A DNA stretch of 64,000 nucleotides from Capitulum mitella (taxonomy: Eukaryota; Arthropoda; Thecostraca; Pollicipedomorpha; Pollicipedidae), in assembly GCA_030062745.1 (NCBI GenBank), contig CP099848.1:4164685-4228684 (forward strand), given 5' to 3'. The notes below the pieces were generated by a model that saw nothing but the letters and a program-made list of their open reading frames with translations, searched no databases and was not told the origin of the DNA. Made by a program: the position numbers and the translations under genes. Shown here piece after piece: positions 23,319 to 33,048 of the stretch (its first letter is position 1; each line of letters starts with the position of its first letter).

Positions 23319-23627
23319 TGCTGCCTGGTCTGGGTAAGACTGGACCGGACACCTCTGCCACTTTGCTGGGTGAGGCTGGTTCGCACGTCTTTGCCGCCTG
23401 GTTCTGGATAAGACCGGCTCGCACGCCTCTGCCGCCTGATCTGGGTAAAACTGGACCGGACACCTCTGCCGTCTGGTCTGGGTAGAACTGGACCGGACAC
23501 CTCTGCCGGCTGGTCTGGGTAAAACTGGACCGGACACCTCTGCCGGCTGATCTGGGTAAAACTAGACCGGACACCTCTGCCGGCTGATCTGGGTGAGACT
23601 GGACCGGGCACCTTTGCCGTCTGCTGT
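23319..23627 (+). repeat. 37-bp minisatellite derived from exon 1 / splice donor of gene B
   Basis: Eight units of CTGCCGCCTGGTCTGGGTAA-AACTGGACCGGACACCT type. The first unit spans the last ~15 bp of exon 1 and the donor. Donor-equivalent GT dinucleotides fall at 23334 (true), 23370, 23445, 23482, 23519, 23556 and 23593; in the unit near 23407 GT is GA. Gene A has one unit plus a partial second (about 11471-11520). So the array grew out of the exon-intron junction in B. Confidence 0.9.
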
Positions 23628-24985
23628 CCAGTCCTGGCGGGGGGCACCTGTTCGCTCGGTCCCCACGGCAGCAGATTTGAGATCGCGATCCTGCCGTACC
23701 TCAAAGGGTGGTCGCCGAATTAGCACGACCCACTCAGTTTTCGGACCACGTCCGTCCCCGGTGCCGCGTTCGAACTACGGTTGAGGACAAAGTCATCAAC
23801 CTTGACTTGAACAATAGCGATACTGGTATGTTGTTAGTTCTAGTTATAAGGTATATGTTCATTAATTTCAAATGACCCTTGGTATTCCATAAGTTTTACC
23901 ACGGAGTATTTTCCCATGCTCCGATAAGGACTTTTCGTCGTATTCCATGCACATGCTGGGAGCGTCTCACAGCCAGCCACAAGCCGATGCCTGTGAACAG
24001 GTGCCAAGTGAATCACCTTAGGCCCCGGTTGTGCGTGTTTAGGGTTTCAGGGTACGTCACAACAACTGGGTCTCGCAAACTAAGCGTTGCTGTTTCCGTG
24101 TCTTCTGTGTGAATGCGTATCCTTTCCCATCACCCTGGACTGCTTGACCGAACGCTCTGTGACTTCTGTATTCTTGTCCATTCATTGTTCATGTGTTTTT
24201 TTCCAGCTATCCGGCCATTTAAGCTCCCGTTGTCTGCATGGCCGTTTTATAGCTGCATGCTGCTTGTAACATGTGGTCATTAGGGAAGATTGGAATCAGC
24301 CGTCTCCACTCAGTTGAGACAATGCTATTTAACCTCTCTTACTATCCTATTGTTAACACCAGCCTGGCAAAAATGCCGCCTTGTGTCGGTTTTTTGAATT
24401 TGCATGTCCAATGGGATTGCAGTCCGTGCCTGCGTAAACGTCAAGACGGATCTTCTGTATACAACAGTTATTCGTTCTAAACCATGTAACACAGACGCCA
24501 GCAATACATGCGACTACTGGCTCGCCACGCACTCCGCGCTGTCCTTGAAATCAATCTCTTGCGATACGTGGCAGAGCCACATTCTGTTTGCCTCGGGCGA
24601 TTGGAAATCGACATTAAGCCAACTGCCCAGTCCGTTTGGGCATTATTTTTTTCAAGGTCCAAACGGCCACGGCGTCGTCTGAATTCCCGATCACGCAAGA
24701 CGAGCGGACGGCGACTTCCAGAACAATCTGGCAATACCCGGACGGCCACGACCTTACGCGACCAGACCTCGAATTTTCCCACGAGCCAACTAATCTCTAA
24801 CACTGGGCCGACATTAAGTGGTCTTGATTGGTGGACCGGATCTGACGTCACGCTTATTTCGCAAACACTGCGATAAATCGGACACGGTGCACAAGACACA
24901 GGAAAGCACGACGTTCACAAAGCACTTCCATTGTCACGTTTGCGATACAAAATGAGTGTTGAGCATCACACGAAAAAGGGGTCGG
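23628..24985. other. Insertion-like segment within intron of gene B
   Basis: This ~1.36 kb is absent from the intron of gene A, where the sequence passes directly from the partial repeat unit to the AAGGCACATCAAA block (11533; B 25000). I see no TTAA, terminal repeat or coding domain in it. Either B gained it or A lost it. Confidence 0.6.
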
Positions 24986-26521
24986 AGTAGCCAGCTGCAA
25001 AGGCACATCAAATGTGGAAGAAGGGGGAGGGGGAGGGCGAAGATCCGGGCTTCTTACAGGAGAAAAAGAGCTACTGATCACAAAAACCGTGGGTGGAGGA
25101 GACTAACTAAATACCACTGTGACATAAGTTTTAGCTCCGCGTGCCTTCAGAAACGTCCTAGGTGCACCCTGTCCAACTGATAAATTACCCGTTTTCAGCT
25201 CCTGGGCTGAAGCCGGGAGTCTGCCGGAAGATTCTCAGTCCGTACCGGACTTGTCCGCTGAAGACGGACAAATGCCAACAGGACTCAGACTGCAAGGGCA
25301 TCAGGAAATGTTGTCCGCGAGCTTGTGGACTGAGGTGTACTTGGGTTAGGCCCATATGTATCCCCAGTTGTCAGGCAGGACACAGGTGTCGCTGGAGAAG
25401 AATGAAATGTGACGAGGCCCCATGCCCACGTAACCCGACCTGTGTAAAAAGACGGCAGAGACTGAGGGTCAGAACCGTGTGCTCCCCGCCCTGTCGGAGG
25501 GGCTGGAAGTGTCGCATGAGGAGGACCAAGTGCGGGAAAGCACGGTGTTCCCCGTCAGCCGACCTGCGTAAGGAGGAGGTATGGACTGAGGTGCAGACGG
25601 AGGAGGAAGCTCGTATGTTCGCCCCGTTGTCGGAAAGGACGGGTGTGTCGCTGGAGGAGGACCAAATGTGGTAAGACCAGATGCCCTCGCCAACGGAAGT
25701 GTGTGAAAAGGAGGTCAAGATTGAGGCGGAAGTGGAGACGAAGGCCAAGGCCGTTGTGTTCCCCCAGATGTCAGAAAGGACAGGTGTGTCGTTGGAGGAG
25801 GACCAAATGTGGTAAGACCCGATGCCCTCGCCAACCGACGTGTGTGAAAAGGAGACCGAGGCCCGCATGTTCCCCCAGTTGTCAGAAAGGACAAGTGTGT
25901 CGTTGGAGGAGGACCAAATGTGGTAAGACCCGATGCCCTCGCCAACTGACGTGTGTGAAAAGGAGACCGAGGCCCGCATGTTCCCCCAGTTGTCAGGAAG
26001 GACAGGTGTGCCGTTGGAGGAGGACCAAATGCGGTAAGCTTTCATGCCCTCGCCAACCGACATGTGTGAAAAAGAGGCGAAGACGGAGACGAAGATGTAG
26101 ACGAAGACCAAGGCCCGTATGTTCGCCCAGTTGTCGAAAAGGACAGGTGTGTCGTTGGAGGAGGACCAAATGTGGTAAGCCTTCATGCCCTCGCCAACCG
26201 ACATGTGTGAAAAAGAGGCGAAGACGGAGGGGAAGATGGAGACGAAGGCCAAGGCCCGTATGTTCCCCCAGTTGTCAGAAAGGACAGGTGTGCCGATGGA
26301 GGAAGACCAAATGTGGCAAGCCTTCATGTCCTCGCCAACCGACGTGTGTGAAAAGGAGGCGAAGACGGAGGCGAAAATGGAGACGGAGGCCACGGCCCGT
26401 TTGCTCCACCCATTGTCAGAAAGGACTGGTGTGTCGTTGGAGGAGGACCAAATGTGGAAAGACCTTATGCCCTCTTCGACCGACCTGTGTGGAAAAGAGG
26501 CGGAGACCGAGACTAAGATAG

Positions 26522-26940
26522 ACACCATGGCGAAGACGGGGGTGAGGGCGGAAGCCAAAGCACGTATGTCTTTAGTAAGGAGGGTCAGAGGTGCCGCCGG
26601 AGAAAGACGGCGTGCAGCGGGGTCAGGCGTCCCCTGAAGCGGACCAGTGTACCGTAACCTGAAGTGACCATCACCAGGAGCGCAGCCTGAGGCGATCTCT
26701 GGGGGTGGACGTCGGGTGGAGACGGCAGTCCGGGACCAGAGATGGCCGCGACTCGCCGGGCCGCCCGGCCGTTCCGTCCCGGCCGGGCTGGAACGGCGGG
26801 CAGTGCGCCGGACCGCCGGACGGGATCACGGAGGGGCTCACCACGTGAGCCGGCCCCGCGGCTGCCATGCCGGCAAACGACGTCGAAGCGGCCTCAGAGG
26901 AACGGAGTGTCGTGTTGAGGGTATCAGACCCCTCGCAGAG
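26522..26940 (+). other. 3' flank of gene B conserved with gene A
   Basis: About 26595-26940 aligns with 12690-13056 at gene A, GC-rich and without a shared open frame, so it is likely 3' UTR. Homology stops where the CAGA-rich simple sequence begins. No AATAAA lies close; the first clear one downstream is at 28181. Confidence 0.6.
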
Positions 26941-27050
26941 CTATCAGAGAATAGCTCAGAAGATCAGAAGAATAATCAGATCAGAAGAAGATAATCAGAA
27001 GAATTATCAGAGCTATCAGAGCTTGCAGAGCAGAGCACTGAAACAGCTAA
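26941..27050. repeat. ATCAGA-rich simple sequence
   Basis: Irregular repeats of (A)TCAGA(AGA)A with TAATCAGA and GAGCTATCAGA variants. It begins exactly where homology to gene A ends and may mark the duplication breakpoint. Confidence 0.75.
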
Positions 27051-27106
27051 GCGCTAGCCGCAGCATGTGAGGTATTAAATGACGGAGCTATCATTTCTAT
27101 TTACAG

Positions 27107-27138
27107 AATTTAGCAGTACAGCTCCGTACTGCTAAATT
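27107..27138. other. Perfect 13-bp stem hairpin
   Basis: AATTTAGCAGTAC, a 6-nt loop AGCTCC, then GTACTGCTAAATT. The stem is perfect. Just downstream of the gene B 3' flank; role unknown. Confidence 0.8.
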
Positions 27139-27139
27139 T

Positions 27140-27403
27140 TTGAAGCGTGGTCGTTATTGGTTGATGTATGAAGGTTTGGGTGCACATTCGCGTGTAATAA
27201 TACACGGCTTTTGTGGGCTCACCAGCAGCGTTTTCTTGGCAGAGTGGCGCACTGCATATGCTGAATGTTGCAAAAATGCCAGTGCTTCGTCCTTTCCAGA
27301 AGATAATTGCTACGACCCAGTAAAAGACGACATTTTCAAAGAGAACTACGGCGGTGCCAAAACACTGGCAATGGTCAAGATCAGAAAAGGGAGAAGTGAC
27401 TAG
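27140..27403 (+). other. Open segment, possible exon, unrecognised
   Basis: An 87-residue open segment. After a possible acceptor (TTTTCTTGGCAG) it reads an acidic, Cys-containing stretch (A-E-C-C-K-N-A, then N-C-Y-D-P-V-K-D-D). The composition is protein-like, but there is no domain I recognise and no partner exon I can prove. Confidence 0.2.
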
Positions 27404-27698
27404 CCTTCCTTCCCCTCAAGTAAAGACAGGCTGCAGGCCAAGTACCGGAGTTGCAAAACATTTAAGAGGTGAGCAAATATATTATGACCTTTCGCGCAAG
27501 AATACGCTCGAATGCAATAACGGATATCCGGAAATGAGCGCTTTACGTGCAAGAGTTAAAATATAACTGTATTTCCCAAAACCAGCTCAGTCTAACTGCG
27601 CATTTGATAGGGGCTTCACAGAATATTTGGCATATACGGAGATATAATATTAATACAGATAATCAGGCTGTCACGCCCATTGCTAAATCAGGCTACCA

Positions 27699-27953
27699 GT
27701 GTTTGGTATCTATTTGCTCCTCGTCGTCGTGGAGCCAGTCTTCTCCCAGGTAACCCGCGTAAAGAACAAACTGAGGTCGCGGATGGGACTGGAGCGACTG
27801 CAGGCCGAGGTAGCCGTCCGTACCAAATGTACAGGGGGAAAGCGCTGCCAGGACTTTTGTGTAGCTCCGTCCATGCTGAGTCGGTCCATGACGAGTACCG
27901 CGTACTCCAGCGCCGAAGAAGAGGACGTGACCGAGCTTCTAGGTAAAATCTGA
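27699..27953 (+). other. Possible exon with signal-peptide-like start, unrecognised
   Basis: The open segment begins F-G-I-Y-L-L-L-V-V-V-E-P-V-F-S-Q, like a secretory signal, then a basic stretch with C-T-G-G-K-R-C-Q-D-F-C-V and an acidic end, E-E-E-D-V-T-E-L-L. A donor-like TCTAG/GTAAAA follows at about 27943. There is no ATG at the start, so an upstream exon would be needed. It could be chance. Confidence 0.25.
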
Positions 27954-27957
27954 TTTG

Positions 27958-28600
27958 AGGCCACCTGTCTGGCCACATGCAGATTAGGCGCAGATTTGAG
28001 CCGGAAGTGCCTGAGAGAGATATCAGAATGGTATCTGTGGATCTGAGATAAACATATCATTGGTGGAGACAGCCGTATATACCGGCCGATACCAGTTCAA
28101 TAGCGACTCGAGTGGCGACTCGGGATTGATAATAACCCCTGAAGCCTCAGTCATATTTTGGGGGATGATCCCCTGACGTAAATAAAGAAATTAAACAGCT
28201 CCGCGACTGAGTAAGAGTGCTAGGGAAAGAGGAAAAGCAGAGACGTGCTCATTGACGGCATTGCGAATATTGGGTAGACGATGCATAGCGGGTAGGCATA
28301 TTGCTGCATTACGGACACACAGGGTCGACCTGAGGAAAGAAAAAATGACGAAACTGCTTCCCCACAGGAAGGCGCTGGCCAAGCCACTGACTGTGAGCAT
28401 ACTACTGAAAATTTGGTAAATTTAAAAAGTCGGTCCCACAGGCAACGCCTTAGGTATTCCAACGTATTCAGTGTTCCGTTGCATACGGCATACCTAACTT
28501 TGTCAAAAATAGCAACAAACGAAGCATTTGCAGTTTTCGTGCAACTTGCCGATGAAACTGGCGATTTTCTGTGCCAACTTGGCGATATGAACGGTCCGGA
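27958..28600. other. No gene recognised
   Basis: Unique sequence; AATAAA at 28181-28186. Nothing recognisable. Confidence 0.4.
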
Positions 28601-28609
28601 ACCTGGCAA

Positions 28610-29500
28610 ACCTGCCACGGACGGCAGGCGGTCGCCTCCTCATCTGCCCCTCCCCCTCGTCGCGTGGCGGCGGGCGCCCCGGCCGTGCGTCAGGCGCCGC
28701 CGGCCGCCGGCGTCGGGCGCCAGGCGCCAGGCGCCAGGCGTCAGGTTACGGCCGGGCGGACCCGCGCCGAGCGGCTGTCGGCCGCCACCAGGCGCACCGG
28801 CGTCATTAGTCGCAGGTCCCGGGACAGGAACTCAATCCGCGGGGTTTTTCGGACCGGTCCGCGTCGAACCAGAGCAATCCGAGCCGGCGGAGGTCGGACC
28901 AGGCCTGTCCGGACTGGTTCAGACCGACGAGCACGATCCTGCCGGCGCGGCGGTGGGACCGAACCCGAGCTAACGGCGGCGAACGCGGGGAGCGGCACAC
29001 AAGGAGCTCCGTATGGCTGGACGGACCGTCCAGGTGGTTGGGAGGACCGTCTGGGCGGTTTTGCGGACCGTCTGGGCGGTTTTGCAGACCATCTAGGCGG
29101 TTGGGCAGACCGTCAAGACCGCTGGACGGACCGTCCGGGCGGTTAGGCGGACTCGAGGAGGTACCTCCTATATCGGACGACCTGCCTGGGCGGCTGGGCG
29201 GGAAGTCTGGACAGTTGGACGTACTGTCTGGGCGGTTGGGCGGACCGTCTGGACGGTTAGACGGTTCGGCAGACGCCGCCAGCTCCGCCTGCGGCCGACC
29301 CGGAGCTCGTTAGCCGTCCGACGGCCCGTGGGTGATCGCTGGCCTGTCGCTAACTCGTGGCATTGATTCGAGTCCGCTTGAGTCCACAGAGAACTGGCTG
29401 CCCACGTGGCAGCGGCTCGGCCGGGGGTCTTGCGCTAATGGCGCAACAGCTGTCAGCCCGAGACGGGGCTGGCGCTTCGAGCCTCCAGCGGAGCGAGGTC
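28610..29500. other. CpG-rich island
   Basis: Strongly GC- and CpG-rich, with CAGGCGCCAGGCGCC short repeats at 28690-28740 and a 21-bp minisatellite at 29020-29265. Frames are open on both strands through composition. It could include a promoter; I cannot place an exon. Confidence 0.5.
29020..29265. repeat. 21-bp minisatellite (GGACCGTCTGGGCGGTTNNGC)
   Basis: About ten units of a 21-bp repeat with consensus GACCGTCTGGGCGGTTGGGCG, interrupted near 29150-29180. Confidence 0.9.
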
Positions 29501-30300
29501 ACGTAATGGCCACAATCGATTTGTTCGTCGTACCGGCGTGGTAAAACCATGTCTTGCTGGCCGCGAATTAGTCGGCAACTTGTTTTCGACGTGTCACGTT
29601 TTATGTTCAACCTTAACATTATGTGTCAGTGCGGCATCGAATCCTGTGCTTTGCGATTCAACAATAGAAGCTCCTGGTTCGCTTACTGCACCGAAGAGGC
29701 GCTGCGTTGCTCTTACGTGGCTGCAGCACCCACTGTCAGTGCGAGGATGACAACTTTTATGCTGTGCACCACAACGTAGCTGACACGAAGTGGATAAGGA
29801 TATTACATGCTAGTTTTAGCTATATCGTAGACGCAAAACAGGGAAACGCTATTACGTTGGGCGTTTTCCATCCCGACATGAAACCTCTCTGCAGTCGGGG
29901 AAGCACCCGCAAAACCGACCATGATATTTGCCGTGTCGGCGCCGGACGGCACTGCAACATCAAATACAGCTCCGCAAACGCTGACTCACCGGTGAGCCCT
30001 GCCAACGACTGACAGGTATCCTCGTGAATCACGGACAACCCCCGCGCCCCACCACAGGTGGGATGATGTACCTCCTGCATGTGACAGGAGCAGCCGGTTT
30101 GAAACGTGGCGGGCTGCATCGGGCGGAGACCGGCCATGTTGTCGGCAGCCATTGCCGGTGACTGTCGCGTATTGGCCAATCATTTTACATCACAGAAAGT
30201 TATCATGATTAACCATGAGCAACATCATCTGCTTAGCAAGCACTTGTGGCCCTATGAGAATTCCACGTACTGGTGGTTGAGGGGGAGGGGCTAGAGGGTT
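29501..30300. other. No gene recognised
   Basis: Overlapping open segments at 29549-29779 and 29707-30012 (+) contain Cys pairs but match nothing I know. Confidence 0.4.
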
Positions 30301-31530
30301 CCACTCTACCTCAGGATCTATTGAACCAATTGGAACGCAATTTTTGCAGAACTATATTAACGTAGGTACGGTGGTAGGTAAGGTAAGGCAGGTAGGTAAA
30401 CTCACGGTGATCTCACAGCCATCACAATCTTAATGGCTTAGATGGAGGAAATCTAGGTCAAACAAGGTCATAAGCGGAATGTGTTATGCTTTTTTCATTC
30501 CCCAGATCTACTAGACTTACCTCAACTAAGTTTTGTGGCAGTGATAAACTTACATGCCATAAAATTGGGTTGATTTAAGTCAAGGGTAATCGAGGTCAAC
30601 CAAGTCAATGGCTGAAAATGCCGCACTTCATCAAAATGCAACATAAAACAATCTGATGGCTTATAATTAGGCATGACGAACTTATATCTCCCTACGTCAA
30701 GTGAGCTTTGTAGATCATCTGAGGTCATGCGAGTGCCTCCGATGTCAACAAAATGCATCCGCACGAAATCTGATGAGATCACTTCGGTAGGTGCGGAGAA
30801 GAGAACATGTTGAATTTTCACCAAATGACCTTAGACAACGACAGTTGACCTAATCTGGCCTGACCAATGCCTGTCTTGAGTTGACCTCGACTGACCTGAT
30901 CCAGTTCATTTGTGTTCGGGATAAACCATTCATCCTGTACACCAATTTCACACAAAACTTTGCTGAGATCCGATGAATAGATCAGATGGAAAAAGACACA
31001 ATGCTTGATCTCAGTCATATGATACTGGATGAATTCGACTGACCTGACCTAAGTTATGTGCTACCTTTGTCCTAAGCTGTAAGTTAATCTTTCATGCTTC
31101 AGTTTCCCTGAAAGTCTTGTGGCTGCCGCCGGCTGACAGCACCTACTTCATACGCATCATAATGTACGTCTTACGACTCGGCATGCATACGGCCGTCCGC
31201 CTTCGGCGATGGATGGGCCGTGAGATCCGTTTCCTGACTTTCACGGATCATTATGGGAAACATTATGAACCGATTTTACGATCTTGAGAGGCAAAATATG
31301 CGCTATGATTACAGAAAATGAATTCGCTCAGAGCAGTGAGTATGATCACCAGCACAACTATTCTCACTTTCGTCGATGATGGCATTCCTTTCGCCTTTGA
31401 ATGTGAGATCCTGATCGTCTGCTGAATGCTGATAACGTGGCACAAGCCCAAGGGTGGTGGAACCGGGGAGGGGGACAGGGGGTAGCTGCCCCCCAACTTT
31501 GGGCAGCATTTAACATTAACCCTATGGCGC
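30301..31530. other. AGGTCA-rich tract, possible decayed TTAA element
   Basis: Carries GGTAGGTAAGGTAAGGCAGG repeats (30362-30401), many AGGTCA/TGACCT-like half-sites (30440-31040) and, at 31463-31490, a palindrome AGGGGGTAGCTGCCCCCC like those inside the ends of R1-R3. TTAA-CATTAACCCTAT follows at 31511-31525. I cannot pair the left end, so boundaries are uncertain. Confidence 0.4.
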
Positions 31531-31999
31531 TGCATGGAAAGAAACGAGGTAAAAATCTCGTTTATCCCCTTCCCCTTCTCCACAGAGGTTCCACCACTCC
31601 TGCACAAGCCTCAGCACCATCGGTGGCGGAACGTACAGATGAAGTGCATGGACGGGCCATTTCTTCATAGTCAACACAACAGTGTTAACGCCAAATTTCA
31701 GCTTTCAGGGGGGAGGGGGGCGGCGGAGCGACCTAGCGTCTCGCCTGGCGGGCTCCACCGCCCATGCTCAGCAATCAGACTGCCTGGCCTTGCCACGGCC
31801 AGAACGGCGTCGGCCGTGGACAGCGCTCCAAATAGTAGGGCTTGATGAGCTCACTAGATGGCAGCACCAAGAAACGACAATAGCCGAATAATTCTTTATG
31901 TGATATTTATTCAAGCAGACAATTGTATATGCTCTTATAACTATTTACTAGGGTATCACCGATATAAATCACGCAGTTCCTGAAACAATGACTCGAAGA
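31531..31999. other. No gene recognised
   Basis: Unique sequence with a short GC-rich patch (31705-31830). Nothing recognisable. Confidence 0.4.
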
Positions 32000-32126
32000 A
32001 TAAAATGCGTGCCAGACAACTGATAAAAATGTCTTTTGCTTGTGGACCTAAGAGTAAAGTAGATAAAACAGGTACAGCTTGACAACTAAAGCTATTGCAT
32101 ACACATGCATGCACACGCACGCACGT

Positions 32127-32160
<34 letters not shown>

Positions 32161-32340
32161 TTATATTCATGCTCTTTGGAAGAATGTTTTGTCTTATACA
32201 TGAGTGATTGAAAACGAACGCTATTTCTACATTAACAAGTTTTTTAATGCATCGCTCAAGGTTCCTAGTTTCTATGTCCGCAGTAGCAGTTAGGTTAAAA
32301 ACCGTTGGGACAAAATCACCCATGTATTCGTCGATATCTT
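32000..32340 (-). mobile_element. Retroelement 3' module, copy 1 (inverted partner of 32870-33048)
   Basis: The minus strand from about 32340 reads D-E-Y-M-G-D-F-V-P-T-V-F-N-L-T, then R-N-L-E-R-C-I-K-K-L-V-N-V-E-I-A. The plus strand at 32915-33045 encodes the same peptide with changes. It is interrupted by a (CA)n(TA)n run. Family uncertain; the companion copy suggests the 3' region of a Penelope-like or LINE element. Confidence 0.5.
32111..32160. repeat. (CA)n(TA)n microsatellite
   Basis: CACACGCACGCACG then pure CA, then (TA)n. Lies inside the repeat module above. Confidence 0.9.
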
Positions 32341-32869
32341 AAAGTCTAGCCTTTCAAGATCGCATCTCATCGCCGAAGTGTTGGTCGGAGGAAACGAACT
32401 AGCAAAATTATCAGTTCCGAATTTTTAAACACAGAAGTTATGCAACTACATCACTATTACATCTTTTGGCATGGAGGAGGAAAATCATCCTATGGTCATG
32501 CAGCTATCGTTCGAAAGCATATAAGATATAAAGGCAATGGGAACGAGTGCAACACACCGACATAATCCAATACATACAGGCACAATCACAAAGTAGTACA
32601 GTACATGTACAATCACAAAGTAGCACAGTCAAAGCAGTACAGTCACTGGACGTTAAGCAGTGTTGATGTGATTGCATTCGTGATTGTATTTGTGGTTGTA
32701 TCTGTGCCTGTTTGATTGCATTTTTGCGTGGTACTCTTCATCATTGCCTATGTATTTTACACGCACTGATTTGCTTTCTCCGCATTTAAAGTTGCGGCAA
32801 TGATGTAGCTGCACAATTTCTGTCCCTAAAAGCTCGAGACTGATAATTTGTGTCATACTCTGACCAAGA
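32341..32869. other. Spacer between inverted modules
   Basis: Contains an ACAATCACAAAGTAG(T/C)ACAGT repeat (32580-32645). The 126-residue minus-strand open frame (32653-33033) overlaps the plus-strand module and is probably its shadow. Confidence 0.4.
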
Positions 32870-33048
32870 CCCCGAGGATGAGACATGGGCTTGAAACGTT
32901 TGACTTTTAGCACCGATGAATATATAAGGGATTTTGTCCGAACAGTTTTTAACTTAAACGATGCTGTAAAGGCAGAAGATAGGAAACTCGAGCGATGTAT
33001 TAAAAAGCTTCTTAACGCAGAAATAGCTGTCATTCTCGTAAATAAATA
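32870..33048 (+). mobile_element. Retroelement 3' module, copy 2
   Basis: CCCGAGGATGAGACATGGGC then TTGAAACGTTTGAC resembles the (G)AGGATGA...CGAAACGT motif common just after the coding end of Penelope-like elements. It is followed by a frame reading D-E-Y-I-R-D-F-V-R-T-V-F-N-L-N and R-K-L-E-R-C-I-K-K-L-L-N-A-E-I-A to a TAA at about 33046. Homologous to 32000-32340 in inverse orientation. Confidence 0.5.

Larger units (their letters stand above)
23234..26521 (+). pseudogene. Gene B: WAP plus nine six-Cys modules, frameshifted in module 2
   Basis: Paralogue of gene A. Exon 1 is 23234-23333 (100 nt); exon 2 starts at 25199 after GTTTTCAG; phase 1. The signal peptide and 8-Cys WAP domain are intact. 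A single extra T at 25548/25549, within CGGTGTTCCCCG (gene A has CGGTGTCCCCG), shifts the frame inside module 2. The conceptual product then stops at 25672-25674, about 191 aa, with WAP, module 1 and most of module 2. The remaining modules continue uninterrupted in the +1 frame to the TAG at 26519-26521; without the extra base the lengths sum to 473 codons. Seven downstream modules (3-9) keep all Cys apart from minor changes, so decay is very recent, or the base is an assembly error or polymorphism. Spacers here are longer and more Arg-rich than in A. Confidence 0.82.

Noticed and set aside
25371-26558. 395-codon open frame antisense to gene B
   Set aside because: It is the mirror of the ~111-bp coding modules; a period divisible by three keeps antisense frames open. 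The Cys pattern and splice sites are on the + strand.
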